Shown piece by piece: positions 11,580-24,023 of a stretch of DNA of 64,000 nucleotides. Under the pieces are notes generated by a model. That model was not told the DNA's origin. It made no database searches and saw only the letters and a program-made list of their open reading frames with translations. This DNA comes from Ditylenchus dipsaci (Eukaryota > Nematoda > Chromadorea > Rhabditida > Anguinidae), in contig SADC01000859.1 in assembly GCA_004194705.1 (NCBI GenBank), forward strand, positions 35,190-99,189, read 5' to 3'. Made by a program: the position numbers and the translations under genes. Position 1 is the stretch's first letter. Each line of letters begins with the position of its first letter.

Positions 11580-11778
11580 GCTGGCGGCGGCGGTGCGGCG
11601 ATGGCAGCGCCGGCGGCGGCGGCGAATAAAAAGTGCCGCGGCGGTGGCGGCGGCCGTGGTGGCAAAGCAGGGGCGGCGGCGGCGGTGGCGGCGGTGAAAT
11701 TTAGCAAGGTTTTTGCGCCGGCGGCGGCGGTGGTGTTGGCGACGGCGCCGGCGGTGGCGGCGGCGGTGGTTTTTCAGA
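11580..11778. repeat. GGC triplet island 2
   Basis: A second GGC-rich island of about 200 bp, mostly GGCGGC with GGT interruptions, interspersed with short AT-rich joins (GAATAAAAAG, AAATTTAGC). It is on the same strand sense as the right part of island 1. No protein is inferred. Confidence 0.75.
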
Positions 11779-11779
11779 G

Positions 11780-13640
11780 GCGTCCAACTATGCGCCTAAC
11801 TCAAAATCGCCTCTCGATCATGTTTTTTCAGCGTTTTAAGCAGCTTTAACACCGCTTTAAAAATGTTTTAGGTGGTGGTTCGACACTTTCAGCAAAAAGC
11901 TTTTTGACCAAAATTTGACTTTTGCCTTGGTCCTCCCAAGGCAATCCAACCTGAAAGGGTACCTGGATACCCTAAAAAGATGGAATTTGAACATAGTTTT
12001 GAATACTGGCCTACCGCATGAACCTACTCTGGTATGCATGTTACTTTATGCATCCAGAGTCACTTTCGAGTGATTTGTGTCTCAGGCATGTGTGTGTGCG
12101 CATCTCAACCTCAAGCAACCAAGCCCCCTGCATCCCCGATAGGGCGCAGGGGCATTGAGGGGACTGAGGTTTTTCATTTTTAAAATCCTTGCCCTGCTTC
12201 TGGTCTAATACTTGCGCAAAAATCCTGTTCTGAAATCCTGCCTGATTTCGGTCCGCATCTCTACTATATATACCTCCACTTTCAATTTGGAAGGACTTAA
12301 CATTTTTTTAGAGCCACCTCGATTTCACGGTTTTTTGCGATTGAGCTAGGCGGTATAGTGTAATCCTGCCTTTCGAATTCGAGTTAACAGTTCGGGCGGT
12401 TCGCTTTTAGACATGTTTTTCTTACTTTTCTGTATTCCGATAAACATTTTTGAGTCCTTCCTAACATACGCTGCCCTGCACTTAAGCACAAGCCAAAAAT
12501 AGAACAGGGTGAACCAGAAGGATCGGTACAAAGGGCATACTACAGGCACATGTTTTCAAAAATAGTGTTACTAAACCAGAGAGTGAAATTGGAAAAATCT
12601 TTTTGGTGGCATAAAAGAGCTTTTGGTGAACCAAAATATATTATGCTTTTGTGAAAATGCATTTCTGTGGAAATATGAGTTTGTGAAGATGCATTTTTGT
12701 GAATCATCATACAGTTCTTATATTAAAGTCACGGTGTTTCAAAAGTCAGTTTACTGTTCATTAGGAACTTTTAATCATAAAAAAGCGGGAATTCAAAATA
12801 AATCCTTTTTTGACCAAGAAAACGGTTTCTTAACTTAAAATGACTTCTAGTTTCGTAAATTCTGTATTTACAAAATTTGGTCTGTATTTTATGAAAAGAG
12901 GAGATCCTCAGCTTTCGTTTGGTGTATAACTTATCATCTGAAATACGAATCTCGCTAATCTCATACGAAATTAAAATTTCCGTTAGTTTTTATACCTATT
13001 TTTGACTAAGAAAAAACGGTTTCTCAAACTTAAAATGGCTTCCAGTTTCTAAATTCTATATTTTAAAAATTCGTCTGTATTTTCTGAAAGAGGAGAATCT
13101 CAGCTTTTGATTGGTGTATCGGAGTGTCATCAGAAATACAAACCTCGCTGTTCTCATACAAAATTAAAATTTTCGTCATTTTTTAGTCTGAGAATGGTGT
13201 CAACTCAAAAACAATGCTCTAAGCAGAAGAAGCAAGATCTTTCAGAGAAGCGTCAATCTGCAATCAACAAACAATTTGGGAGCAGATAAGAAGAGAGCTA
13301 TTCGATCAGCTGTTATTCCGTTCAATTCAAGTGGGTCAAGTAGAAAGAGAAGTTGTTTGGTGTGTTATTATTCAAAGCTATGTGTTTATAGAGCTCGACA
13401 TTCACGTTTTGAGTTTCAGGTATGCAACAGGAGATATGAAGATTTCTCAGTGCCTTGTACGGTCATATGGGTTCTGCGTCAGCTCATTCCTGCTTGATGT
13501 CTGAAGCTCCGAAGGAAACTTTTCGAAGCAATAAGGGTTCTTCAGCACGTTCTCTCTACTACATTGAACTAGGCTGGCGTAAGTATCTGTGCTTTTTGAA
13601 TAACCCTCCGGGGGGTTATTCTATATTGGGTCGAAATTTT
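11780..13640. other. Repeat fragments, no supported gene
   Basis: Contains a CCTTGGTCCTCC fragment (11920), a copy of the GTGCGCATCTCAAC...AGGGGC repeat (12090-12180), the right arm of the composite element, and a direct tandem duplication of about 165 bp (12830-12980 and 13005-13140, each with GTCTGTATTTT and TCTCAGCTTT). A plus-strand open stretch at 13276-13497 has a CLVC motif and two later Cys residues, but I cannot assign it to a family. Confidence 0.45.
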
Positions 13641-13977
13641 TATTAAGAAAATTTTCGGTGACAGCACGAAAAACAGTATTTTGGTAAGAGATTTTTAATA
13701 CGCGGTTTATTTCGATAAGTAATTTTTTGGTAACAGCACGAAAATTTTCGTGCCAGAACGACCGCGTACCAAAACGACCAAGTACCAAATTGGCGCGTAT
13801 ATTTCGGTACAGCCTTTGCCGCAGAGGGAATTTACTGGAGGGTTAATTTACCGAGGGGAATTGTAGCGGGGGAATCTGAAGGGAGGAATATATCCAGAGC
13901 AGTCTTTATTTGGTGTCGAAATGGTTTTTATGGAATGCTCGATGTCTAAATTTATTGTTTTTAGGCAGTTGCAGACG

Positions 13978-14250
13978 ATGAGCAAATCAGAAAATTTCGG
14001 CGAAGAGCGTGCGAAGGTGCTGGGCAAATTCATGTTTTTGATGGATAGTACGAACAGCCAAGCCAGCTCAAGATCTCTGTCAACAATCCGGTAACTGGGA
14101 CATGGAGAATTACGGCTCCATGAACCTAATTCGCTGTTATTTAGTCTTGCCGACACAAGAACGCGCTTGGAAACTATCGAATGCTTAGCCAGCGGACCAA
14201 CTAAAATCAAGCAGCCGTTGTATCGCACTCATGACATGATGGACGAATAA
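13978..14250 (+). CDS. Small two-exon protein, 72 residues, unknown family
   Basis: Exon 1 is 13978-14090 and exon 2 is 14145-14250. The 54-nt intron begins GTAACTGGG and ends TTATTTAG, and the codon split CG|T is kept. The product starts MSKSENFGEERAKVLGKFMF, contains LADTRTRLETIECLASGPTK, and ends HDMMDE. A TTTTTAG acceptor sits 14 bases upstream of the ATG, fitting a spliced-leader site. No signal peptide or membrane helix is visible. It is charged and probably helical. I do not recognise the family. The composition and clean intron argue that it is real. Confidence 0.65.
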
Positions 14251-14449
14251 GAAGAGCAAGGTGCTGTGATGCAAATGGCTGAGTTCTCTCAGGTTTTTTA
14301 TTTGTTGCAAAGTAATTCCTATAATTCTGAACCCCTGTTTAGTTCCTCCTAGTGATGTTAGCAATGAAAGCCGAGATGCGCTGGTCAATCGCCTCACCAT
14401 CAAGATATGCGTAAGGCCAAAAGAAATAAGATGCAAGTCTAGCTAATTA

Positions 14450-16900
14450 ACCCTGATATTCTCAGTGTATCCTCGTATTTCTTGTATCAAAATGAGTAAT
14501 AAAAGCTTTATAGTTTATAATATAGTTTGTGCTATGCTTGAACCTTCAAAATACTGGGCCTAGGAAAAACCAAAAAAATCGATTTGACTGGAGTCTTACA
14601 TGCAGCCATTTTTTTATATGCAGAAATGGCATATCTATCGTCCGAAAATTTTAAATAAAATTCATTTAAAAGTTGCTGATTCGGATCTCTCGGGTGCATG
14701 TTTTATGTTTTAATAGGGCCATTGCCACCTGTTTTGAATTATCCCCCGCCAATTCACATATATTCGCTTAATCATTCAACTTAGGGGGCGCAAGGGGCTT
14801 GGTTGTTAGAGATGCGCGCACTCACTTACCTTAGAGATGAATCCTACTGTTGAGAACAAATGCATGAAGAGACTTTTTTTGCCCAGTTTCAGTGAGAAAA
14901 ATAAAGTAAAAAGTCAATAAATATGGGCATCCAGGTGCCCTTCAAAAACCATTCACCTTGGTCCCCCAAAGCGAAAAAAAAATTTTTGTTCAAAAATTTT
15001 TTCACGAAAAATGGTCAAAATTTAAAATTTAGTCAAAATTTAAAATTTAAAAAAGGGGCAACAATTCAGACTTTAGGGCAACAATTCAGTTACATCCAAT
15101 TCAAGAAGGGGAAAAATATTACTTCGAAATTCTTGGCGTTTTGTTTATCTTAAACTGAACACAAAAGTGAATTTTGAAACACCGTGCAGTAGCGCTTTTG
15201 GGGGGGGGGGTTATATTACAGTAGCGCGGAAACATTTGCTAAAAAAATTGCTAAAGGCACTTTTACTAAAATTTCTTTTGTTAAAGGCCTTTTCTGGTTC
15301 CTTTTGTGTCACAGACCCTAAGGTATTTCGAAAAATGCAGGTACATGGAATCGATCCTATGACCTAAAAATTGACCCAATCACACTCACCATCGCATCAC
15401 CGTAAAACCCCAAGTGCACCTCCTCCCCCCTAAGTGCATCGGCCTCTATTTCTTGTCGACGATGTTTTGTTTGAACTCGATCGTGTCCGTGGATGCCTTT
15501 CGGATGGTCGAAGCCTGAACCACAGGAGGACAAAACGAAAGCCGTGTCTTTGGCATAATATCACAGAAACATTTTGTCGACGAGAAGATTGAAACTCAAA
15601 AATTCTGTCCCTGTCAATTTTTTTCTCGTTTAATTTTTTTTCGAGTGGTTTTCTCATGCTGAAGAGGGTTTAATAACAGTAACACAAGGTTTTGCATGGT
15701 ATTTTTCGAGTATTGGGGCATAATTGATTTTACCAAAACTCGGCTTTACCAAAACTCAAAAAATACCCGAGAAAACGGGGTTATACCACTACCAAACCAT
15801 ATTCAGCATGTCCGAATCAGTCCAGAGAACAGGTTTTGGAAGATGAAAAACGTAAAAAAAATTCGATCAAAGTGGACGACCACTTGGTTGGTTGTACCTA
15901 GGTAATCATACCCAATCGGGAAACTCAGTTTTTTTGCTTTTTTCATGTCACAAGTTCGATTCCATCTGCCTGCATGTTTTATTTCTTTAAATCCTTGAAA
16001 AAATAAGATTCAGGTAGTTTGAGTACCCTACAGGGGGTTTAGAGTACCATCCCCTACTCACCCTTGGTTTATTGGTTAAGGTGGGTAAAATCGCAATTTT
16101 GGTCTTATCAAAGTCAATTCTCCAGAGGATTTTACGTCAGAATAAATAGTGATTATCAATATCAAAGGAAACCAACCTAAATGATGCTTACTTAGTTCTA
16201 TATAGCCTGAACCTCTACAAATTTATTTATTTTTTAATGCGTTAATGATTTTCTAAGGTCAGAATTTCACGCAGAACCAAATAGAAAACACCAAAATCAC
16301 TTCAGAAAAACAATATATCTAGCGAAGGCTTGACCAAGGAACAAAAGAGCATTTTTGAGGGGCAAGATTTCGGTATTATGTTGGCACTGACGTTTTTTGC
16401 AAATTTAATTCTTATGATTATTTACAACCATTACTGAAAATGACGCCAAGAAGCAGGACTACATTTTGAGTGTAAGGTTGTAGATTATCATGCAAATGAA
16501 ATTGCAAAAAACCGTCAGTTCCAAACCTAATACTGAAGAGTTTTGGTACAACCCTGGCAGGATGGTAAGGAATTCGGTATTGTTGAATGGTTTTCGAATT
16601 TTAGTCATGACTCGAGTCGGTTTTCTCTCTGCATGATAGCTTGAATGAAAGCCCAGAATCTTACCTACGTTTTGGTATATAAAACCGTTTACTTGTAGAG
16701 AAAAGTCAGAAAATATCGATAAGATCAGTCAAAGGAAAGCTACCAAAACGATCGATGCCCGGAAATTTAGCAGCTCTTAGCCTACAAATCAGCTCCAGAT
16801 GTTGTGAAAATCATGCTGTGATGATTTTGTTGCATAGCCAAGAGTCTGAAAATCATTTTGACACCAAACTTGTAAATTAAAGAAGATAAAACAAAGTTAT
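14450..16900. other. No gene seen; scattered repeat fragments
   Basis: Holds a fragment of the AGGGGCTTGG...GAGATGCGCGCACTCACTTACCTTAG repeat (14785-14850), a CCTTGGTCCCCCAAAGC fragment (14960), and at 15665-15905 one half of the CCAAGTGGWCGACCACTTGG foldback family seen complete at 27285-27610. The remainder shows no splice-consistent coding run. Confidence 0.5.
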
Positions 16901-16979
16901 GCACCCACTGGGAGTCGAACTTGAGTGTTCAAAATATTCGCATCTCGATGTGTACCCCCCTCTTTTAAAAGACCATGCT

Positions 16980-17510
16980 CGTGCGTTCTTAATTGTCCCT
17001 CACCATTCAAAAATTTTCGCCTAATCATTGAACTTATTTACGGATTTTTCAACTTGGTTTCTAACGAAACAAAGCCTAGAATTTAATTTTAGGCATAGTT
17101 TTGTTAAGCTCTATTCATACTCCCGCGGGACACGGGACAATTTTTCAAACACTTTTTTGTCTCTATCTCGGCTCCCAGCCATCATTTTCACTACTTTTAA
17201 AGATCCACAAGGGAACAGACCATGCTCTACAACATAGAGATAACACATTTGCCATGATTGAAAACGGTTTTTAGGCTGTCCCGCAGGTCAATGTCCCGCG
17301 GTACAAATATAGGGATTTGTGATGATGGCTGGAAGCCGAGATAGAGACAAAAACGTGTTTGAAAAATTGTCCATGTCCGTGTCCCGCGGCAGTATAAGAG
17401 CTTTAGAAACAAATTTAAAAATCTGTACAGAAGTTTAATTATTAGGAATATTTTTTCGAATTGACGGAGGACAATCGGTGGCGTAGACGGGCATGGTTAT
17501 TAAAAATAGT
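16980..17510. mobile_element. Foldback interrupted by a second foldback
   Basis: The outer arms (about 16990-17110 and 17405-17500) resemble the intact foldback at 26530-26790: AATTCAAAAATTTTC, ACGGATTTTTC and TTTCTAACGAAAC. They are separated by an inner palindrome at 17130-17400 whose ends read CCCGCGGGACACGGGACA and its inverse, with arms through TCTATCTCGGCTCCCAGCC. The inner element therefore inserted into the outer one. Confidence 0.65.
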
Positions 17511-17934
17511 TAGCAAACCCGGAATTTTCGCGATGTTTCGGAGAAAATTTACTAATCATAATAAGTAAAATACTTTAAGAGTTGAGATGACAAAGTTCCA
17601 AATAAAAAAAAACTTGAGAGGTTGCATTCTATCAAAGTGAAACTGTTCCGAAAACAGAAATCTGGAATTTTTTAAAAATTCATTAGTCCAAAAAGAAGAC
17701 TGGATCCTAGCCTATCCAGAAAAAGTAAAACAAGATAAGCGCTTTTTAAAAGACTTTATTCAAGTAGCATTAAATGTAGTACATTGAGACAAAGCGAGTA
17801 AATTAAACCTTTTTAATAGTCTGTGTACAGTGATGATGATGATTCATAGACGCTTCTTTAAAAGCGTCTTTTTAAAAAAAGGATCTGAAAAGAGTAATCG
17901 TAAAAAAAAACGAAGAAATTAAGGATGCGTAGGC

Positions 17935-18168
17935 GTTTGGCCCCTTTGTGACATTTTTGGCGTTCTGCCCTCTCTTCTATTTAGCCACTTAGGCTTTATT
18001 TTAAAGCCATTTTGTAGTTCGGAAGACATTTTTAGTCCGGCTAGCATGCGATGGTCTACCCTAAGCCTAAAGCCTAAATTAAAAAATAAGGTCTAAGTAG
18101 CTAAAATAGAACAAAGGGCAGAACGCCAAAATGTCACAAAAGGGGCCAAACGCACCTACGCCGAAATT
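17935..18168. mobile_element. Palindromic MITE, GTTTGGC...GGCGTTCTGCCCT family
   Basis: The arms GGCGTAGGTGCGTTTGG, CATTTTTGGCGTTCTGCCCT and the CCACTTAGGCTTTA region return inverted around a loop near 18045. The same family lies at 47058-47298, where the inner word CCTAAGCC is expanded. Confidence 0.75.
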
Positions 18169-18289
18169 AAGTACAAGGTCTCAATAAATATGCCCATTTC
18201 AAACGAACATAATTTTGTCTTTGTTTTGAATTTTTGAAAGATGTTCTCCAAATCGACTGAAAGAAGTGGCAATCAAGAATTGACAAGGA

Positions 18290-19065
18290 AACCTCGCGAA
18301 CTTGTTTTTCACTCGCAAATTAGAGTTTGGTCTCATTGGACAGCCAGTATGCGACTGTAAATCAAATCTGTTGAGATCTCGGGCCCATAAGCCAAAAAGT
18401 TGGGATGAGAAGGTCAGTAAAGTATTGAAGAGGCTTATATATATGCATCGTCTAGGTCACAGGTTCAAATACCACTGGGCGCACACGAATTTTTTACTTC
18501 AATTCTTAAAGTTTACCCTTTGCTAATGAACTTTTAGATAGCTAATAGCCTGAATATCATTTAGAAACCAAACTTGTAAATAAAAGTCGGTAAAAATGGT
18601 GTGCACCCATGGTATTCAAACCTGTGACCTAGGCAACGCGTGCATAAAGCTCCCATTTAAATTCAAAAATGCCTTGGTCCCCCCTGTGGTTTTTCAATAC
18701 TTTACTCGCCTTCTTGTCCTGACTTTTTGGCTTATGGGTCCGAGATCTCGACAGATTTGATTTAAAGGACCATACTTGTTAATGACAATGAGAATTTGGC
18801 AAATTCAAATGCGCGCGGGACACTTGTTATTTTTCGTCCTTATCTTTCGTCTCTTTCGTGGTCACTCTTTTTTGTGTTGTGGTTACTCAAAATGACTCAA
18901 AAGAGTAGAGAGCGAGACGAAAGAGAAGTGTCCAGCGCGCATTTGAGTTTGCCAAATTCTCATTGTCATCAACAAGTATGGTCCTTTAAATTTGCATACT
19001 GGCTATCAAATGAGACCAAATTCTAATTTGCGAGTGAAAAAACAAGTTCGTCAGGTTCCCTTGTG
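18290..19065. mobile_element. Inverted-repeat element, ~770 bp
   Basis: The left arm 18297-18385 (CGAACTTGTTTTTCACTCGC, then CTAATTTGG-like sequence and TTTGATAG) returns inverted at 18975-19060. The interior has a tRNA-like T arm (ACAGGTTCAAATACCACTGG, 18450-18480), its inverse (18605-18640) and a CCTTGGTCCCCCCTG fragment. The GCGCGC...TTGCCAAATTC inner pair at 18800-18970 is a further palindrome. Confidence 0.6.
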
Positions 19066-20052
19066 AGACAACCTGTAATCACAGATTTTCGAAATTCAAT
19101 CTAGAAAAAAAATATGACTGTTTGAAAGTAACTTATTTTTTGGAACACTCTGGAATTTTTCAACTGACCCGGTGCCTGATGTATTGATGTTCTAGAAATA
19201 TTGTGACTCTTTTTCTTGAAATGCTGCAAGAAACGGCAATACGCTCTAAATTTTTAAAAGAAATTTTATATGAGAATTAAGCAACGAATAAAAGTTACCA
19301 TGAAACTTCTGCTAGTGAATCTTTTGAAAGCGGCTATTGCAATATTCGGGACCACTTAGCTGGAAATACAGACCTTGCGTATTGGAGATAATTTTTACAA
19401 TTGGCAAGTTTTTCAGGATCTGCTTAGATTGTAAAAACCATTGTCTGTGGTTCCACCTAAAATAAAGAATCTTAAGAGTTTGTTAAATTACATAAAACTG
19501 AATTTATAGCACAGTTATCGGGTGAGATTTTGAACCTACACTTTCGAACACGGCCACACTGTAATGCATGAGAAGAAAGGCAATTCAAATTCTTCAGCAT
19601 CACCAATATTTCTCTTAAAATATTTGATTACAATCAAATTTATGATTTTAGATAAAAAGTGCTGCTTGGTGTGTCTACTTCCAAATACTTTTATTCATAC
19701 CAATTCTCGATCAATGGTTTGCTGAAAAATATTAATTAGAGAATCCGATAAATGTTTTCCACATGAAATATTCAGGCACTTATTCGGCTGGGAGATAGGC
19801 TTCGCCTAAGTTTATATTTAAAAAATGTGAAGTAATATTAAAATGTTTTTTGGACTTGAAATTTTCGATTTATGAAAACAAATGAAACTGAAAAATAAAG
19901 CCTACACATGTAGCTACAAAATAAGCTTGTATCATAGTTTTATAATGTGAGTGCTAAAAAATATGAACAAAAATGCAAAATATCATTAAAAATTCTGACC
20001 AAAAGTTTAAATGCGCGCCTTTTGAATTTTTTTCGAAAAAATAGGACCGAAA

Positions 20053-21562
20053 ATAGTGCAAAACGATTCTTCTAATGCTTTATTAACACGGAATGTTTAA
20101 AGATTTTTACAGGGTATGCAGCGCTCACGAATATGCTGTCTAAAAAATAATCCTGAAAATCCATATATCCCCCAACGGACTTTCAACACTGTTTGTGTGA
20201 TTCAATCTGAAGGGCATGTATGACAAAATAACACATTATTTTGTAGCGCAGAATGTGCACTTTCAGGTGTTTAAAGCATGTTTTGAAAAAATTGATAAAA
20301 TAAAATTTTGAACTTTTTGTAAAATAACTGCAATTTTAAAACTCACACTTAAAAAATCTTTAATTAATTTAATTTTTAATTTCATTTGAAGCGATGGTTA
20401 TGAAAGTACAAAAAGATAGAAGAGCTCGTAGGGAACATTTATAGTGTTTAAAACAGATCAAAATTATATCGGAGAAAAAAGTTACAGCCTTATCTAAGTT
20501 TGTAGTTCCCGGTCTATGGGTCACATGTTTCAAAGGCCGATTTGAGCCACTTGTTCACGAGTTTTCGAAAAGCTAAAAATACCGTCGTGTCACCCAGGAA
20601 ATTCTGCATCAGAAAAACCAAAGGTCACGCTCGAGGATCGGAGTGATAAAACATGTTTTAGTGCCCGGTTGACCATTTTTAGAAAAAAGATTTCACCAAA
20701 AATTGACTTTTTGCCATGGGTGTCCAAGGTTAAGGATACTGGAGGGTATCTGGATTCCATTAAAAGATGGAATTTGAACATAGTTTTTTTAACTGGGACC
20801 TAGCGCATAAAGAGAGTAGAGAGGTAGTAGAGAGTCTTTTTGACCAGATCCAGTAACCAAAACAGGGTAGAATACTTTTATGTATATAAAATAAAGTATC
20901 CACACCCTAGTACCCTTCGCCTTGGTCCCCCAAGGCAAAAAGTCAATTTTTGGTGAAAGTTTTTTTTCCAAAAAATTGTCGACCCTAAAAACATGTTATC
21001 TAAATGTTTCAGCAGCTTAAACGCACAAAAAAGTGGTTAAAACCTCTTTTTGGCAACCCCATGTAAGGCACTCATGCCTTTTTATTGGTTTAGCATGATT
21101 TATTACCTTAGAATTGATTTTGGCCTGATTTCAGGATACCGGCACATTTCCTCCCCGCCGAATATGTACCAAAATTTAGCTTATGATTTCAGTTTGCAAA
21201 AGGTTTCTACTTAACAGTGATTAGTAACCTACACTGTAAACGTAGTTGAAAATTTTGACTTGTGGAGCAACAAGTTCCACAAAAAGTGCAGATGTGTCAA
21301 TAAACTTGTTGCAGGCGTCCTCATTGAAGAACAACACAATATCCTGGAGAACTTCATTAGGCAGGCTGCAGGGCTCGTAAGGAATGCCGCAACAGTAGAT
21401 AAAATATAGCATCCTCAGTTTTTTGAAATAATTTCCAATAATAAGGTGATGTGGCGAAAAACCATATTTAGACGTTATTTCCTGAAAAGTGTCACATTGC
21501 AATTTATTTTGGAAGCAATGCTTTAATTTTTAAAAAATACTGTGCTGGCACCAGTACCGTGA
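20053..21562. repeat. Segmental duplication, copy of 2402-3911
   Basis: Near-identical direct copy of 2402-3911 beginning AATAGTGCAAAACG and ending CTGTGCTGGCACCAG. Differences are single substitutions and short indels, so the duplication is much younger than the flanking 600-1800 / 17520-19540 homology. Confidence 0.85.
21221..21502 (-). pseudogene. F-box exon fragment, copy 3
   Basis: Encodes the same N-terminal F-box-like segment as 1824-2258 (MLYFIYCCGIPYEPCSLPN onward to LVAPQVKI), with one fewer T in the run before it than copy 2. No downstream coding block follows. It is the partner of 3582-3818 within the segmental duplication. Confidence 0.7.
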
Positions 21563-24015
21563 AACAAAAAAATACTGCAGAGCACCGATTTCCGTCAATT
21601 TCAGCACCTTGGCTGCGTTACAGGTTTTTAATAAAAAATACAAAGTATTCGGCTCAAGTACAATATTCGAGCTAGCCCAAAAGTGAGTTTTTTCACGTTT
21701 TCACTTTCGGTGATAATTGTATAAGGTATGTGTGTGTGTGCGCATCTCAACTACAAGCCTCCTGTGCCTCCGAAGGGCGCAGGAGGCTTAGACCCCTCGG
21801 GGGCGCAGGGGCTTGGTTGGCTAGAGATGTGCGCACCGATTCACCTTAGACATAATTCCACCCCAGTCTCTTGATTAAAAATGCAATAGAGGCTCTTTTT
21901 ACCCAGCTCTACTGACCGAAACGAGGTAAAATACCAAAAAATGACCAAAAACTACAGAAGACCAAGGCAAACGCAAGATTTCTTTTTTCGAAAAATGGCT
22001 TTCCCCACTTTTTCTACCGTTTCTATTGTATTCAGGGCCTATGGAATACTGAAACCTGAAAAAAACTTACTTTGGGCTACCCCACATAGTGTACTCTTGC
22101 TAAATTTTCAGAAAAATTGACATAAACCGGCCGACAGAAACTGTCATTTTACCCTGAATAATGTTCGCGGAAGCTCGAAACATTGGTCAAAATATTCTTC
22201 TGAGAAAATGTGGTAAAAGCAACTCCTGCATTATTTTCTTCGCCGAATCCTATCCCCACCATTGTTTCTGTATCTGTATCCCTACCAATTATTCACCAAC
22301 AATTAGTCATTAGTTGCAACACAGACAATAAATTGTGAATTGATTTGATTGATTGTAATGTAGTATTCTGCATTGTTTCAAACCGTTGTTTTTAAACCAA
22401 ATAATAAATCATGCCAGTGGCAAAAAAATATCTCAACGTCAATCAAAGCCCTTTTTATTTACAATGGCTTGGTTATGTGGACTGTTGAATTTTTGAATAG
22501 GTCTGTTTTTAAATTGATATATGATAAATTGATTCTCCTTCAGAACCCATAATCTCGGATTTGCCGAGAGTTTTTTGGATAATTTAGACTGAGAAAAATA
22601 CATTCTGGGGTTCATATCTGATATATGCACATAACCCTTCCTAATAATCCCTTTAAAATGATCTACAGTGGAACTTCTATATAACATAATTCAAGGACCG
22701 CCAAAAATTTATGTTATATAGAGGTTATGTTATATAGAGGTTCACTTTGGCTTATTTCAAACAGACCAACCAAACTGATTTCTGATTTATGTTATATAGA
22801 ATTTTATTTTATACAGAGTTATATTATAGAGATGTTCGACTTTACTAAATATTTGAAATTTCAAATATTTAGTAAAATTAATATGTTTGCATAAAATATT
22901 GTAAGGTTGGGTAAAGAGAAGGCCCATTAAAATTTCAATCCTAGTGCAGTTCAAGAACAACAAAACACCGAGAATATTTTTTATGAAATTCAAAATTTTC
23001 AAAACAAAATTTTCATTTTCTTCATAATTTCCATTTTTTCACGATTATGACAATTCTTCATGCACAACTAACGTGGCTAAAATTTTTATTTAGCTTGTGC
23101 GCATCTCAACTACCAAGCCCCGTGCGCCCACTTCGGGGGCGCACGGGGCATAGTAGATTAGATAGGCGTGCACTCACTTACCTTAGATATGATTCCGATA
23201 AGTACTCTTGATCCTAAAGTGCATATAGAGTCTCTTTTTGCCCAGCTCCAGTGATCGAAACGTGGATGGATACCCTAATATAGGATAATTCACCATAGAC
23301 GGGCCAAATAATGCTGATGACCAGAGTATGTACGGAATCCAATATCGGATTTTGGTCTCAAGACCACAAATCCAGTCCGGAATCCATCTGGTTGATGAAA
23401 AAAACCGCAATCCGGCTGGATTTTCGGATATGATACTATTTCATAACACATATGATAACTGTACCTTGAATCCGGTTCAGTTCCTGTTAATTTTACAAAT
23501 CGAGTTCAGAATCCTTCTGGTAGGCGAAAGCATCAGCACTAGTTGCAAACGTTATTTATTCTTGACTAAAATGTTTTTAAAGGAAGCCTCAGGCTTAGTG
23601 CACTCTGTTGGGTGTCCTGGTGGTAGTACGGAGGTATTAGTATCGAGAAAGTAGTACTCAGGTGGTGTTACCAAGGAAATAATTAGGTGTCTGTACTGAG
23701 CTGAAAGTTTCTAGTAGTGGCACTAAAGTAGTATACAAGTGACAGTACCAGTTAGAAGAACTTAGATAGTTGTGCCTATGACCGCAACTTTCGTCACAGC
23801 CATACAGGTGATTTCTTTTACTTCCGTCTTCATCGCTAAGATTAGACAAACTAAACCCACTCTTCTTGAAAAGTTAAACTTGCGGCTCTGCTGGTACCAG
23901 GTCGCAGCACTCCAGCCACTGACATGGTGTGCCCTAACCAGGGACATGGATAGTGGTACCTGAATAACACAAACAAAAACTGAATTATAAAATACATGAT
24001 TCTAAAATTAGCACC
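21563..24015. other. Repeat fragments, no supported gene
   Basis: Contains copies of the GTGCGCATCTCAACT...GGGGGCGCAGGGGC repeat (21735-21860 and 23095-23190), the block 22272-22388 that matches 2270-2390, a small MITE at 22668-22745 with ends CTACAGTGGAACTTCTATATA and an inverted TTATATAGAGG, and a hairpin AAATATTTGAAATTTCAAATATTT at 22847-22870. The open frames here lack splice sites in register and family motifs. Confidence 0.5.
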
Positions 24016-24023
24016 CAAATGTG

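Larger units (their letters stand above)
7272..12715. mobile_element. Large composite element with 5.4-kb-spaced inverted repeats
   Basis: About 110 bp at 7272-7385, from ATTCACAAAAATGCATC to GCTCTTTTATGCCACC, returns inverted at 12603-12712. The arms contain repeats of a CAAAAATGCATTTTC-type word. Between them lie an intact-ended MULE, GGC-rich islands and a short MITE, all apparently later insertions. I see no transposase outside the MULE and no clear target duplication, so the outer element may be non-autonomous. Confidence 0.6.
17520..19540 (-). pseudogene. Decayed paralogue of the 600-1800 F-box locus
   Basis: Aligns in order with 560-1810, including the block matching the coding part at 1476-1740 (here about 19270-19430), but with many indels and no long open frame. 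It is interrupted by a palindrome at 17930-18170 and by the 18300-19060 inverted repeat. It continues into the near-identical 20053-21562 duplication, so it is the distal half of an old locus duplication. Confidence 0.5.

Noticed and set aside
13276..13497. Possible piggyBac-type C-terminal cysteine domain (KRSCLVC...VC...PC)
   Set aside because: Cysteine spacing does not fit the piggyBac C-terminal finger and no DDE core is nearby.
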